Part shown: one piece after another, positions 25,670-35,466 of the stretch | Numbering within the stretch: the first letter of the stretch is position 1 | Layout: the number at the start of each line of letters is the position of its first letter | Origin: an uncultured Eubacteriales bacterium | GTDB lineage: Bacteria > Bacillota > Clostridia > Christensenellales > UBA1242 | DNA: 64,000 nucleotides | NCBI GenBank assembly: GCA_949031345.1 | Contig: CARNVA010000008.1 | Location: 7,750-71,749, forward strand | Direction: 5' to 3' | Made by a program: the position numbers and the translations under genes | Notes under the pieces: generated by a model | What the model saw: the letters and a program-made list of their open reading frames with translations, nothing else | The model's database searches: none | What the model was told of the DNA's origin: nothing

Positions 25670-26254
25670 TTAATTATATTTATTTTTCAAGAATTTGTCT
25701 TCATCCATCATCATATCAAAAAACTTGATAAGCTCTTCTTTTTTATATTCATTATTTTGAAGCCAATCCAAAACAATGAAAGCGAGACCGCCCATATAGA
25801 AATCAATGATAATGTCAAGAGGGACAATATAATCTTGACTGTAATGATTTTTGCTGATGAAATATCTCACACTTCTTCGCATAGTGGTGGCAATAAGCAT
25901 AATCAGTCTGTCTGAATTGTTGTTGATAATCAGCTTAAATCTTTTTCTGTTTGCTTCAATAAAATCAAAGACCCTTGTGATGATGCTGAGATACATTTCT
26001 TTTGAAGTTGAAAAGTTTCCCTTCTCAATTGTGCTTAAAAGCATCTCCTCTTCAATCTCATCAAGAGCATAATTAAAAAGGTCATTTTTATCTCCAAAAT
26101 GATTGTAAAAAGTCGCCCTATGCACCATTGCCCTTTCGCACAAATCATTGACGCTTATCTTTTCAAAAGCACGCTCTTGCATGAGATCCATAAGTGCCTC
26201 AATCAAAAGCTTCTTTGTCCTTCTCACTCTCAAATCTTCTTCATTATCCTGCAT
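25670..26254 (-). CDS. TetR/AcrR-family regulator, 194 aa
   Basis: The N-terminal TetR HTH (residues ~12-58) is typical: RRTKKLLIEALMDLM, FEKISVNDLCERAMVHRATF and YNHFGDKNDLF. The C-terminal ligand domain resembles the group with a FYMGGLA motif. It is divergent from an ABC exporter operon across a 166-nt gap, so it probably represses that exporter. SD GAGGGG lies about 6 nt upstream. No unusual features. Confidence 0.88.
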   Translation of the reverse strand: MQDNEEDLRVRRTKKLLIEALMDLMQERAFEKISVNDLCERAMVHRATFYNHFGDKNDLFNYALDEIEEEMLLSTIEKGNFSTSKEMYLSIITRVFDFIEANRKRFKLIINNNSDRLIMLIATTMRRSVRYFISKNHYSQDYIVPLDIIIDFYMGGLAFIVLDWLQNNEYKKEELIKFFDMMMDEDKFLKNKYN

Positions 26255-26420
26255 AACCCCTCCTCAATAATAGACACATTTATCAAAACTGTAAACTATT
26301 TTACAAATCTGAAAATCCGTATAAAAATCTTTGTTGAATTTTTAAAAATTCTATCATAAAATTATACTGATGTCAAAAATATATACAGTTGTCTAATTAA
26401 GTATTTACAAAGGAGGGCTT

Positions 26421-27341
26421 ATGAAAAAGATAATCGTTGAAAATCTCACCAAAGATTATGGACACGGCCGAGGCGTTTTTGATGTCTCATTCGAAATTGG
26501 CAAAGGCGAAGTGTTTGGTTTTCTTGGCCCAAATGGAGCTGGCAAAAGCACCACCATTCGTCATTTAATGGGTTTCAGCAAGCCTGACAATGGAAGCACC
26601 AAGATACTTGGCCATGAAAGTTTTAATGGCTATGCAAAATTTATGGACAAAGTAGGTTATCTTCCTGGTGAGATCGCCCTGCCTAGCGGGCTTACTGGCT
26701 GGCAATTCATAGACATGATGAAAAAGCTTAAAGGCAATATAGACGAGGCTTGGCTTAAACATCTTATTGAATATTTTCAGCTTGACCCAAGTGGAGACAC
26801 AAAAAGGATGAGTCTTGGCATTAAACGAAAGCTTGCCGTTGTCACAGCTTTTATGAATGACCCTGATATACTTATTCTTGACGAGCCAACAAGCGGGCTT
26901 GACCTTGAAATGCAAGAAAAGTTTATAAAATTCATCAAGGAAGAAAAGGCTCGAGGCAAGACAATCCTTCTTTCCAGCCATATATTCAGCGAGGTTGATG
27001 CCACCTGTGACCGCATTGCCATCATAAAAGATGGAAAAGTGGTATCTGAATTTAAGGCCAGCGACCTTAAACACAACAACAATAAAATATATAAAATAAG
27101 TTTCACCTCCCCTTCCGACAAAGAAAGTTTTTTAAGCGTAGTTTGTGCCAGTGAAACCATGGTGCTGCTTGACCAAACGGAAGAAACACTCACATTAAGC
27201 ATCAACGACACACATATCAACGAGCTTATCAAAAAACTTGCAAGTTTCAACATGATTGACTTTAGACATTTGAAAGAAAGCCTTGAAGACTACTTCATGA
27301 AATTCTATAAAGAAGACAAGGATTTTGGAGGTGCATTATGA
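26421..27341 (+). CDS. ABC transporter ATP-binding protein, first of a pair, 306 aa
   Basis: Walker A GPNGAGKST (near 36-44), signature MSLGIKRKLA in place of LSGGQ, Walker B ILILDEPTSGLD, and switch His in SSHIF. The C-terminal ~85 residues are the usual extension of drug or antibiotic export ATPases. SD AGGAGGG lies 6 nt upstream. It overlaps the second ATPase by ATGA. With the permease at 28325 it should form an ABC-2-type exporter controlled by the divergent TetR protein. The exported compound is unknown. Confidence 0.88.
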   Translation: MKKIIVENLTKDYGHGRGVFDVSFEIGKGEVFGFLGPNGAGKSTTIRHLMGFSKPDNGSTKILGHESFNGYAKFMDKVGYLPGEIALPSGLTGWQFIDMMKKLKGNIDEAWLKHLIEYFQLDPSGDTKRMSLGIKRKLAVVTAFMNDPDILILDEPTSGLDLEMQEKFIKFIKEEKARGKTILLSSHIFSEVDATCDRIAIIKDGKVVSEFKASDLKHNNNKIYKISFTSPSDKESFLSVVCASETMVLLDQTEETLTLSINDTHINELIKKLASFNMIDFRHLKESLEDYFMKFYKEDKDFGGAL

Positions 27342-28249
27342 GCGATAATGTTATAACCGTCAAAAATCTCACCAAAGATTATGGCAAAGGCCGAGGGATA
27401 TTCGAGATATCCTTTGAGCTGAGACGAGGAGAAACGCTTGGCTTTATTGGCGCAAATGGAGCAGGCAAGACCACCACATTAAGAAATATAATGGGCTTTT
27501 TAAAATGTGACAGCGGCGAAATCGAAGTCGAAGGAATGAACGCTTGGCAAGATGCTGAGAAAATTAAAAAATATATCGGATATGTTCCGGGCGAGATTGC
27601 CTTCCCCGACCTAAAAACTGGCACCGCGTTTATCAAATCGCAGGCAGAGCTTTTAGCTCTTAAAGATATGACCTATGCAAATCAGCTTGCCTGCAAGCTT
27701 CAGCTTGACCTTTCGGCTGGGCTTAAGCGTATGAGCAAGGGCATGAAACAAAAAACAGCCTTGGTAGCCGCGCTTATGAACGATCCTGAAATATTGATTT
27801 TAGACGAGGCAACGACAGGACTTGACCCACTTATGCGACTTGCCTTTCTCGAAATTATGGAGGAGGAAAAGCGAAAAGGTAAATCAATCATCATCACTTC
27901 TCATCTCTATGAAGAGCTGGAAAAGATTTGTGACCGCGTTGCACTTATTGACAAAGGACATATCATCAATATCATCGACATGAAAAAATTTTGCAGTCGC
28001 ACCTTGAGAGAATTTAAAATTGAATTTAAAAATAAAAACGACTATAAAGATTTTTGCAAACTTGACTATCAAATCATTCGCAAGCAGCCAAACTTCAATC
28101 AAGTGACAATCTCAATTGAAAAGAATGCTCTTTCCCAACTTTTTAAAGAGCTTTCAATGTTTGATGTGAAATTTATCTCAGAAGTAAAATACACACTTGA
28201 AAATGCACTTTTGGCCAATTTAAAAAACGACAAAGTGGACGAAAAATGA
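27338..28249 (+). CDS. ABC transporter ATP-binding protein, second of a pair, 303 aa
   Basis: A diverged duplicate of the preceding gene: it begins with nearly the same NLTKDYGKGRG, then Walker A GANGAGKTTT, signature MSKGMKQKTA, Walker B ILILDEATTGLD, and SHLYEE in the switch region. The first ATPase has the usual EP after Walker B; this one has EA, a common variant. Two unlike ATPases with one permease suggest a heterodimeric motor. Translation is coupled through the 4-nt overlap. Confidence 0.88.
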   Translation: MSDNVITVKNLTKDYGKGRGIFEISFELRRGETLGFIGANGAGKTTTLRNIMGFLKCDSGEIEVEGMNAWQDAEKIKKYIGYVPGEIAFPDLKTGTAFIKSQAELLALKDMTYANQLACKLQLDLSAGLKRMSKGMKQKTALVAALMNDPEILILDEATTGLDPLMRLAFLEIMEEEKRKGKSIIITSHLYEELEKICDRVALIDKGHIINIIDMKKFCSRTLREFKIEFKNKNDYKDFCKLDYQIIRKQPNFNQVTISIEKNALSQLFKELSMFDVKFISEVKYTLENALLANLKNDKVDEK

Positions 28250-28276
28250 TTTAAATTATACACCAAATATATAAAA

Positions 28277-28297
28277 GACAGGCAAAAATAACCTGTC
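28277..28297 (+). promoter_or_regulatory. Hairpin between ATPase and permease genes
   Basis: GACAGG and CCTGTC form a short stem without a following T-run, 20 nt before the permease SD. It may mark mRNA processing or adjust permease levels. Confidence 0.4.
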
Positions 28298-28324
28298 AAT
28301 AAAAAACAAAAGGAGGATAAAAAT

Positions 28325-29938
28325 ATGCTAAGCAAACCACTTTTCAAACAATCATGTAAAGCAAACATGGGTTTATGGTCATTCGTAACTGGCATAACTT
28401 GCGTAATTCTTGCCGTGCTGATTTTGGTTATTGGAAATCTAAGTGTAGGCACAGTTTCAAGCTCTATGATTGACATGTTTATTTCCAACTCGATTGAAGC
28501 TTCAGTCAAAAGGCAGGCAACAACCTACTACGACATGACCGAAACCGCACTTACAAACTTTGATGAAAACACAACTTCGTTGGACTATCTGTTAAACACC
28601 TCCCTTGACGAACAGCAAAAGTCGCAAATAATTAGCACCTACAACTTGCTTATCGCAAGCGGAAAAACTGACGAGGAAGTACGAAAATTGATGTCGTCTT
28701 ACCTTCCTGAAGAGCAAGCATTGGCTGTTGGCACTCTGCTTGACTACTATCTTGCAATGAAAGCTGAAGACGGCACAATTGACTATTCCCAAAACACCAT
28801 AAACGAATATATTTTAAGGATAATCGAAGAGGAGATATATCAGCAGCTTGAAGCAGAAACAGGCGTTGAAGCAGCCACCTACGCCCGTCAATTTATTCAC
28901 CAAGCTGTAACAGACTTTGTCGCGTCAAACTCTGACAATCCCGGCGAATATGCCACCTATTACATACCTTCCGTTCTCGAAGAAGTATTCTATTCGCAAA
29001 GCATTGAAACTGACGGAGAAACTGTTGCCGTCGCCGACTATTTCACCAAGGAAGAAATAAATTCAACTGCTCTTTCGGCAATTCTATCTTTCCGAGCTGA
29101 GTTGACATATAAAACAAACCAGCTTCGCCAGGAAATTTTATCCGAACACCCAGAATATTCACAGCAGCAAGTTGAGCAGCTTATTGCTGCTGAAATAACC
29201 TCATTTAAGACAACACTAATCACCAAAATTTCAAAAAGTCTGCTTGACGACCTTTCAGAAGATGTATCAACCTCTCTAAAAGAGCTTGGCCAAATGGACA
29301 TGGGCGAGCTTGTAATCGGCTCTATGTTTTTCAAAATGGCAGGTATACTTCTTCCAATCGTATATATAATCATGGCGTCAAACAACCTCATTTCTGCTCA
29401 AGTTGACAGTGGCTCAATGGCTTATGTGCTTTCAACGCCAACAAAAAGAAACACTGTCTCTATCACTCAAATGGCATATCTGGTACTTTCGCTTTTTGCC
29501 ATGTTTGCCTGCACTACAGTCGTCGGTATGATTTGTCTGGCAATTGCAGGAAGCTCGATAACCATCACCTATGGCCAACTTGCCCTGCTAAACCTGGGCG
29601 CTTTCATAACCATGTTTGCAATATCTGGAATATGCTTTCTCACTTCAAGCTGGTTTAACAGAAGCAAACTTTCAATGTCAATTGGTGGAGGACTTTCAAT
29701 GTTCTTCTTTGTGGCAACCATTCTTGGCTTATTTGGCTCGACAAGCATTCCAAACATGATGAGAGTTGACGCGATGAATTTCTTTAACTATCTCTCAATA
29801 ATAAGCCTATTTGACTGCCTGTCAATACTAGAAGGCAGTTTGACATTCTTATGGAAACTGGCAATTCTACTTGGCATAGGAATTGTCACCTATATCATCT
29901 CAATAGTCAAATTTAAGAAAAAAGACCTTCCTCTTTGA
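28325..29938 (+). CDS. ABC-2-type exporter permease, 537 aa
   Basis: Hydrophobic segments lie at about residues 20-40, 338-360, 385-410, 418-445, 450-470 and 505-530. A loop of nearly 300 residues (about 45-330) between the first and second segments is predicted outside the cell. That loop is helical and Gln/Glu/Thr-rich. The topology matches ABC-2 permeases with a large extracellular domain. SD AGGAGG lies 8 nt upstream. It has no ATPase of its own and relies on the two upstream genes. Confidence 0.82.
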   Translation: MLSKPLFKQSCKANMGLWSFVTGITCVILAVLILVIGNLSVGTVSSSMIDMFISNSIEASVKRQATTYYDMTETALTNFDENTTSLDYLLNTSLDEQQKSQIISTYNLLIASGKTDEEVRKLMSSYLPEEQALAVGTLLDYYLAMKAEDGTIDYSQNTINEYILRIIEEEIYQQLEAETGVEAATYARQFIHQAVTDFVASNSDNPGEYATYYIPSVLEEVFYSQSIETDGETVAVADYFTKEEINSTALSAILSFRAELTYKTNQLRQEILSEHPEYSQQQVEQLIAAEITSFKTTLITKISKSLLDDLSEDVSTSLKELGQMDMGELVIGSMFFKMAGILLPIVYIIMASNNLISAQVDSGSMAYVLSTPTKRNTVSITQMAYLVLSLFAMFACTTVVGMICLAIAGSSITITYGQLALLNLGAFITMFAISGICFLTSSWFNRSKLSMSIGGGLSMFFFVATILGLFGSTSIPNMMRVDAMNFFNYLSIISLFDCLSILEGSLTFLWKLAILLGIGIVTYIISIVKFKKKDLPL

Positions 29939-30072
29939 CGCAATTAAAACTATTAAGCACTTTGACATTTCGCAGTTTTTCTTCACCTTTCTCGTTGCTT
30001 TGCACACCAACTATTTACATATTCTTCATTTTTATTCCTATACTTCCTTGTTCAATAATTTACTCAAAACAA

Positions 30073-30106
30073 AAAGCAGAGCCTTATTTAAAGCTCTGCT
30101 TTTTTA
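30073..30106 (+). terminator. Terminator of the ABC exporter operon
   Basis: AAAGCAGAGC (30073-30082) pairs with GCTCTGCTTT (30093-30102), followed by more T. Confidence 0.8.
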
Positions 30107-30221
30107 TATCATTCTCAACTTCTTTTGTGTTCGAAAGCATTTCTATTTATAGTTATTTTTAACTATATATTTTTCTTTGAAAATTGTTATTTAAAAAATT
30201 AAATTTTAAAGCAACACAAGC

Positions 30222-31754
30222 TTAATCAGCTTTTAAGTTTTCTTTTACTTGTTTCTTAAAAAGTTTGTCAGCAACAACTTTAAAATATTTTGTTGTAAGT
30301 GGCAATGCAAGCACCAAATAGGTAGCCATTCCAAGAATTACTGCCAGCAAAAGACCAAATATTCCACCCATAACCGAGAGCGAAATTCTGACAATCATAA
30401 ACATTATCGCAACAGAAAGAAGAGGAAGCATGATGTCAAAGAATGGAAATTTGATAAGCGAGCCCAGTTTAATTAAAACGCACACAGATACGATAAGGGC
30501 AAGCACAATGTTGGAAATGGCTATTGCGAATATTGAAATAGTCTTCATTGGCGCGAAGATAAACAAAAATGCAAGTTTACCAACTCCGCCAAGTGCGCTG
30601 AAGACAAGAGAATAAGAATAATATCCGTTTGCCTGCAATAGTGCAAGCAAAAATTGCATTATCGCAGTCAAGATGATGGAAATTCCAGTCAAGAGCGTCA
30701 ACTGCATTGCAATTTTCATCAGTCCTGTCATCAATTTTGGATAGATTATCGGATACAGTCCTCCACTTATTGACATTATGCCCACAACAAGCGGAAGTAA
30801 AATAAACCACATTGCCAAGAAAGATTTTTCAATGAGTTTACGCTGTCCAGCGACATCTCCTTGTGCAGCCAAAAATGAAAGGTTTGGCAAAAGCGAAACA
30901 GCAACCGCAACCGAGATAATAAGTGGAAAATTCATAATTGCCCCAACAACCCCCGTTTGCAGACCATAAAGTGAGGTGGCAACATCACGACTTAAGCCCG
31001 CTTTAAGCAAGAGCGTTATAATAAAAAGACCCTCGATTGCATGCGTAAGTGGCACAATTACACCGCCAAAAGAAAGGGGCAAAGAAGCCTTGAAAAATTC
31101 ATTTTTCCCTTCCTTCCCAAAATTAAACTTTTCAACATGCGCTCCTCGCCAGCCCAGATAAAACGCTGCCAAAACTTCACTCACAAGAATGCCCAAAAAC
31201 GCACCAAAAACCCCTCTTGTGATATTGTTCTCACCCAGCAAATAGGCAAAAACAAGACCAAAACCAAACTTTGAAACCTGTTCTATAATCTGACTAACAG
31301 CTGTTGGCGTCATGTTGTTATAGCCCTGCAAAAGCCCTCTCATAACCCCAACAAATGCCCCTAGTGGAAGAATTAAGGCAACCACATAATAGCAGCTTGC
31401 ACCCCCACTCAGTCCCTGCAAAGAAGATATCGGACTTGCAAAAGTCAAAAATATAAGAGCAAACAACAGACTTACGCCGCAAGAAAAGAGAAAGCCATAT
31501 CTTAAATAAGAGCCTATTACTCGATGGTCACCTCTTGCCCTTGCACTTGAGGTAAGTTTTGAAAGGGCATTGGTTACGCCGCCTGAGACAAACACCAGTG
31601 CAAGCGAATAGATTGACATAATCATCTGAAACATGCCAATGCCCTCCATTCCAACAATATTTGTAAGAGGCAGGCGAAAAAGTCCGCCAAAAAACTTGCA
31701 GATAATTCCGCTTATAATGAGAATAAAAGCACCCTTTTCTACATTACTTTTCAT
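30222..31754 (-). CDS. SpoVB/MurJ-like lipid II or polysaccharide flippase, 510 aa
   Basis: An integral membrane protein with about 14 hydrophobic segments and the MOP-superfamily N-terminal pattern (GAFILIISGIICKFFGG, RLPLTNIVGMEGIGMFQM), as in SpoVB/YtgP. Members move lipid-linked cell-wall or capsule precursors across the membrane. Length is typical for SpoVB-like proteins. It could serve peptidoglycan synthesis (YtgP-like) or sporulation; the sequence does not decide. SD is weak. Single-gene transcript between two plus-strand genes. Confidence 0.85.
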   Translation of the reverse strand: MKSNVEKGAFILIISGIICKFFGGLFRLPLTNIVGMEGIGMFQMIMSIYSLALVFVSGGVTNALSKLTSSARARGDHRVIGSYLRYGFLFSCGVSLLFALIFLTFASPISSLQGLSGGASCYYVVALILPLGAFVGVMRGLLQGYNNMTPTAVSQIIEQVSKFGFGLVFAYLLGENNITRGVFGAFLGILVSEVLAAFYLGWRGAHVEKFNFGKEGKNEFFKASLPLSFGGVIVPLTHAIEGLFIITLLLKAGLSRDVATSLYGLQTGVVGAIMNFPLIISVAVAVSLLPNLSFLAAQGDVAGQRKLIEKSFLAMWFILLPLVVGIMSISGGLYPIIYPKLMTGLMKIAMQLTLLTGISIILTAIMQFLLALLQANGYYSYSLVFSALGGVGKLAFLFIFAPMKTISIFAIAISNIVLALIVSVCVLIKLGSLIKFPFFDIMLPLLSVAIMFMIVRISLSVMGGIFGLLLAVILGMATYLVLALPLTTKYFKVVADKLFKKQVKENLKAD

Positions 31755-31816
31755 GCTTTTATATTGCTTTAATTGTCTTAAAAGTATGCAAAAAATATTT
31801 TAAAATTAAAATACGC

Positions 31817-31845
31817 TTGACATAAAAGCCACTCATGACTAGAAT
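31817..31845 (+). promoter_or_regulatory. Promoter of pnuC
   Basis: TTGACA (31817-31822), 17 nt, TAGAAT (31840-31845). The ~50-nt leader shows no NAD-II riboswitch pattern that I can recognise. Confidence 0.7.
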
Positions 31846-31900
31846 TAAAAAGGCAGTTTAATAATCGGCCACAAATAATGCAAAACTTTAGAGGTAAAAA

Positions 31901-33025
31901 ATGCAAGAGACAAAAACTAAAAAAGCACTATTGTCCATTAAAAATTTCTTTATAAAACTTTGGAATTATTACACACTCTACGAAAAGATTTGGTTTTTAA
32001 GCATAACCATTCTCGCTTTCGTTTTCGCCTTTGTTTTCCCAGAAGAAGATATTGGCGGCGTAAACGGAAAGGTGATAATGGCACTTTACCTTCTCAACAT
32101 ATTTACAAACATCCTTTGCGAGCTTTTGATTTCAAAGCAGTCAAAATGGAATTTCCTCGTTTCGCTTATTGTTGAAGCTTCAGAAATCGCGATTTTAATC
32201 ATCTGCTCTTTCCGCTTCGCCACAATGGCAGCAACGATATTCTTCTGGATTCCAATCGACATAATCTCCTTCTTTGTATGGCACAAACACCCTGACAAAA
32301 AAGAGACCGAGCTTACCGAGGTGCGAAAGCTAAGCGGCTGGCAACGCGTTGCTGTAATAATTGGCATAATCGTGTGGACTGTTGGAATTGGCTATCTTCT
32401 CACACTGATTGATACAGAAAATGGCATACTCTCATCTCAGCCTACCCTTGAAAAAGTATGCTGCTATCTCGATGCATGTTGCAGCGCAGTGGGAATTGCA
32501 AATGGGCTTTTCATATTGTTTCGCTATCAAGAACAATGGATTGCTTGGTATATGGTCACCTTCCTCGAAATTGCCCTGAACATTATCTCTGGAATGTGGG
32601 TGCTGCTTGTGCTTAAAGCGGGCTATCTGACAAACACCACTTATGGATATATTAAATGGAACAAATACATAAAAGCTCATCAAAAAACTGATGCTCAAAT
32701 TGATGACGGCTCAAACGACTTATCTGACGAAAATTCCAGCACAAAGCCTGAAACCATAACTGATGTCATAAACAACGCTCACGCTGAAGCTCAAACTGAC
32801 GAAAAAATCGACACTCAAACTGATGTTATACTTGACGCCAACAATGACAACGGCTTGAATGTTCAAACTGATGTAGAGGCTGTCGACGCAACTGCAAATG
32901 CTCAATTAGGCGAAATCAGCACCAAAAGTGAGACAAACTTAGCAGGCACACCTCAGCAAGAAAATGCTCCAGCTATATTAAATGGCGTTCCACAAAACTC
33001 GCCTAAAGATAACCCAGCTACTTAA
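31901..33025 (+). CDS. pnuC: PnuC-family nicotinamide riboside transporter with repeat tail, 374 aa
   Basis: Seven or eight hydrophobic segments lie in residues ~25-245, with the PnuC hallmark region FRYQEQWIAWYMVTFLEIAL near 205-225 and the start WNYYTLYEKIWFL. It should admit nicotinamide riboside or a related vitamin by facilitated diffusion. Residues ~255-374 form a hydrophilic tail with repeated AQTD/DTQTD-like units, absent from ordinary PnuC proteins. SD AGAGGT lies 7 nt upstream. Monocistronic. Confidence 0.85.
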   Translation: MQETKTKKALLSIKNFFIKLWNYYTLYEKIWFLSITILAFVFAFVFPEEDIGGVNGKVIMALYLLNIFTNILCELLISKQSKWNFLVSLIVEASEIAILIICSFRFATMAATIFFWIPIDIISFFVWHKHPDKKETELTEVRKLSGWQRVAVIIGIIVWTVGIGYLLTLIDTENGILSSQPTLEKVCCYLDACCSAVGIANGLFILFRYQEQWIAWYMVTFLEIALNIISGMWVLLVLKAGYLTNTTYGYIKWNKYIKAHQKTDAQIDDGSNDLSDENSSTKPETITDVINNAHAEAQTDEKIDTQTDVILDANNDNGLNVQTDVEAVDATANAQLGEISTKSETNLAGTPQQENAPAILNGVPQNSPKDNPAT

Positions 33026-33174
33026 AAGATTTATTTAACAATATGGTATGCGAATAAGACACTAATAACGAAAAAAACTATAAAAATTTACTCAATCATT
33101 AAAAACAAAAGATAAAATTAAAACAATAAATTATGACAAAAGAATAAAATAAAATTTAAGCTAAGCTTACAAAC

Positions 33175-33206
33175 AAAAAAGCTCCCTGTTATAAGGGAGT
33201 TTTTTA
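33175..33206. terminator. Bidirectional terminator between pnuC and the S51 peptidase gene
   Basis: CTCCCT (33182-33187) pairs with AGGGAG (33194-33199), with A-run before and T-run after, so it serves both converging genes. Confidence 0.75.
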
Positions 33207-33210
33207 ATTA

Positions 33211-34017
33211 TTATAAATCAGTGTTTTTCTCTTCTTCAACAAGCTTAACATTCTTTTTGTCAAGCAAAATTCTTTTGCCATCCAAAAGACACTTTTTGCC
33301 GTCATCACAAATTCTTTCAAGACTTCCATCTTTGATTTTATAAGCAAGGCCATAAAGCTCTGCCTTATTTTCATCAAGTAATATATAACTTCCTTGAGGA
33401 AGGGCGATAAATTCGCGACCCTTGCTGTCTGGAATATAGCATTCTTCAAGCAAGTTGAAACTGCAAAAATTAAATTCATTTCCATTGTCAAGATTGAAAT
33501 GCGGAATAATTACAAGCTCATAAAGCCCAATTCCATCAAGCCATCTTTCAAGCTTAACTTCTGTGTCATCTTCTGGATATTGATAGACCTCTTTACCAAG
33601 ATTCATTGCCCCAGCGCTCTTTCCAACCACTACAGCAGATGAATTTTCTAAAAGCTTTGAAAACTTAATATCTTTCAAAAACTCAAGTTGGTCGCCAAGT
33701 TTTCCGCCCTGCAAATATATCAAATCGGCCTTTTCAATCAATGTTTTTGCCTGACTTTTATTTTTATTATTCAAAAGAGACATTTTCTTGAAAGGCATAC
33801 CGCTTTTTTGCAGCCCTTCAAAGATAAATCTGGCACTTTCAAAATCATATAAACTCTCGTTTGGTGTATTGCAAATAAAAACAAAATTATCGCATTTTGA
33901 CAAGCTGTTTTTTAAGTTTTTCGCAAAGCTGTTGTGCCTGTCCACCTTGCAACCAATTTTCACACCTTCTTTATTTCTTAAACTGATTAAGCTTTCACTA
34001 AGTAAAAATAATTTCAT
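33211..34017 (-). CDS. Peptidase S51 (dipeptidase E-like) family protein, 268 aa
   Basis: Nucleophile elbow VGKSAGAMNLG with Ser134 matches the GxSAG of S51 peptidases; the preceding YLQGGKL and later IIPHFN strands fit the fold, with His near 172. Family members cleave Asp-X dipeptides, cyanophycin or related peptides; the substrate is open. The C-terminal ~70 residues are Lys/Asp-rich beta-like repeats. The gene follows the AAA-CYTH gene by 14 nt and is probably co-transcribed with it. Confidence 0.8.
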   Translation of the reverse strand: MKLFLLSESLISLRNKEGVKIGCKVDRHNSFAKNLKNSLSKCDNFVFICNTPNESLYDFESARFIFEGLQKSGMPFKKMSLLNNKNKSQAKTLIEKADLIYLQGGKLGDQLEFLKDIKFSKLLENSSAVVVGKSAGAMNLGKEVYQYPEDDTEVKLERWLDGIGLYELVIIPHFNLDNGNEFNFCSFNLLEECYIPDSKGREFIALPQGSYILLDENKAELYGLAYKIKDGSLERICDDGKKCLLDGKRILLDKKNVKLVEEEKNTDL

Positions 34018-34031
34018 TCTTTCTCCTAATT

Positions 34032-35144
34032 TTAAACCATATCATCTGGCAATTTTTTTGCAAATGAATAGTTTGAATAAGCTTTGTCGTCAGTGACCTC
34101 TCTTATCACCTTAATAAAGCTTGGCATTTCAATTTTTTCGTCCTCACTTGCAAGCTCGATTTCCATAATCGCATTTTTTTCTGCAAAAGGATAGATATCA
34201 ATCTCAAAATATTTTCCATCTTGCATGAGACAATATCTGTCTTTGCGAACGGGTTTCAAATTGGTATCTGCACTTTCAAGGTAGGTAAGATATTGCTTTT
34301 GTGTAATTCTCTTTTCAAACTCCACCCTCTTAATAGGCGAAATTTTTCTTTTTGTCGTATGTGTGTAAATATAATTCCCATCAAGCCCGCGTTGTCTAAC
34401 CCTAGTCTCATCACCCTTAGGTGAAATCAAATAGGTCTGAATAATGCTTACTTTCTTGCAGTTTGGAAGAGCTTCAAGCTTTTCAAGGTCAGGCTTTTCA
34501 ATTAAAAATTTCCTTTCAATTTCAAAAGGTGTAGGCTCGCCAAGCAATGCACATATTTCCTTTATAAGCCTGTTTATCTTGCCTTCAAAATCGGTTGAGT
34601 TGTCAATAACTCTAAAATGCGGATGTCCTGTCCAACAAGCAATTGTGCGGTCATCAATTTCGATTGCCTCTTGCGCAGTCTCTCTTCTTGCCGCGTTGTT
34701 TGCAAGGCTGTAACTTTCTTCAGCACCCTTAGCGCAAGTTACAAGGTGGAAAACTCCGTCATAATCATCTCTTAAAGGAATAAATTCCTTGCCTTCATCC
34801 TTTAAAATCTTATGAAAAGATGCTTCGTCCAAATATGCAAGCCCATCCATCAATCCTCGATCGCAAACGATTAAAACCTTCTCATCAGGAAGACTTTTGC
34901 AACTTTCTTCATAGAGTTTTTCTTTGAGAAGCTGAAGCTTGACAATAGGCTTTTGAAATAAACAAGCGTCATAGTTGAACGCTGGCAGTGAAAGCCCATT
35001 AAGCGAAAGCTCTGTTGCAGATTCATTTATGATAACAACTTTATATCCAAGTTTGCTCATCTCGCGCTCAATACAACTAAGCCCTGTTGACTTTCCACCA
35101 CAAGAGCCTCCTGTAAGCACAATTTTGTATATTTTCTGGCTCAT
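34032..35144 (-). CDS. P-loop NTPase fused to a CYTH domain, 370 aa
   Basis: The N-terminal half has Walker A GGSCGGKST (12-20) and a kinase-like layout (VLIVCDRGLMDGLAYLD; ATP-binding region of the AAA_28/NadR-like type). The C-terminal half (about 205-365) is a CYTH domain starting with FEIERKFL, with the alternating charged strands that bind triphosphates (RVRQRG, TTKRKIS, RVEFEKRI, FEIDIYPF, MEIELA). Such fusions are known in Bacillota but their substrate is unclear. SD AGAGG lies 6 nt upstream. Confidence 0.82.
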   Translation of the reverse strand: MSQKIYKIVLTGGSCGGKSTGLSCIEREMSKLGYKVVIINESATELSLNGLSLPAFNYDACLFQKPIVKLQLLKEKLYEESCKSLPDEKVLIVCDRGLMDGLAYLDEASFHKILKDEGKEFIPLRDDYDGVFHLVTCAKGAEESYSLANNAARRETAQEAIEIDDRTIACWTGHPHFRVIDNSTDFEGKINRLIKEICALLGEPTPFEIERKFLIEKPDLEKLEALPNCKKVSIIQTYLISPKGDETRVRQRGLDGNYIYTHTTKRKISPIKRVEFEKRITQKQYLTYLESADTNLKPVRKDRYCLMQDGKYFEIDIYPFAEKNAIMEIELASEDEKIEMPSFIKVIREVTDDKAYSNYSFAKKLPDDMV

Positions 35145-35466
35145 ATTTTCCTCTTTAATTATATTTATCTTTATTTTTATTGTTTAACTTGATTTTTCTG
35201 TCTTTATTTTATTTTTAATTTCTCTTATTAAACTTTATTTGTAAGTTTATTTAATTTCTTTATTTATTCTTTCTTATTAAAATTTGATTTTTTATCTTAT
35301 AAATTTTCTTTAAACTTTCAGTTTTGATATTGCAAAGCCGTCTTTTTCAGCCTAATTTTTTCAATTTAATCAAATTTTAGAAATTGCTTGAGTCAAATTC
35401 TACTCAAGCAATCTCACATTAAAAAGTTAGTTTGACTTTTTCTTGCACGAAAACTAAGTTTTTCGC
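35145..35466. other. AT-rich intergenic region with a stem-loop
   Basis: No gene is visible. ATTGCTTGAGT (35383-35393) and ACTCAAGCAAT (35402-35412) form an 11-bp stem downstream of the VWA gene and may end its transcript, although the T-run is poor. Confidence 0.45.

Noticed and set aside
31846..31900. An NAD-II riboswitch before pnuC
   Set aside because: The leader is about 50 nt and I could not place the expected helices or conserved bases.
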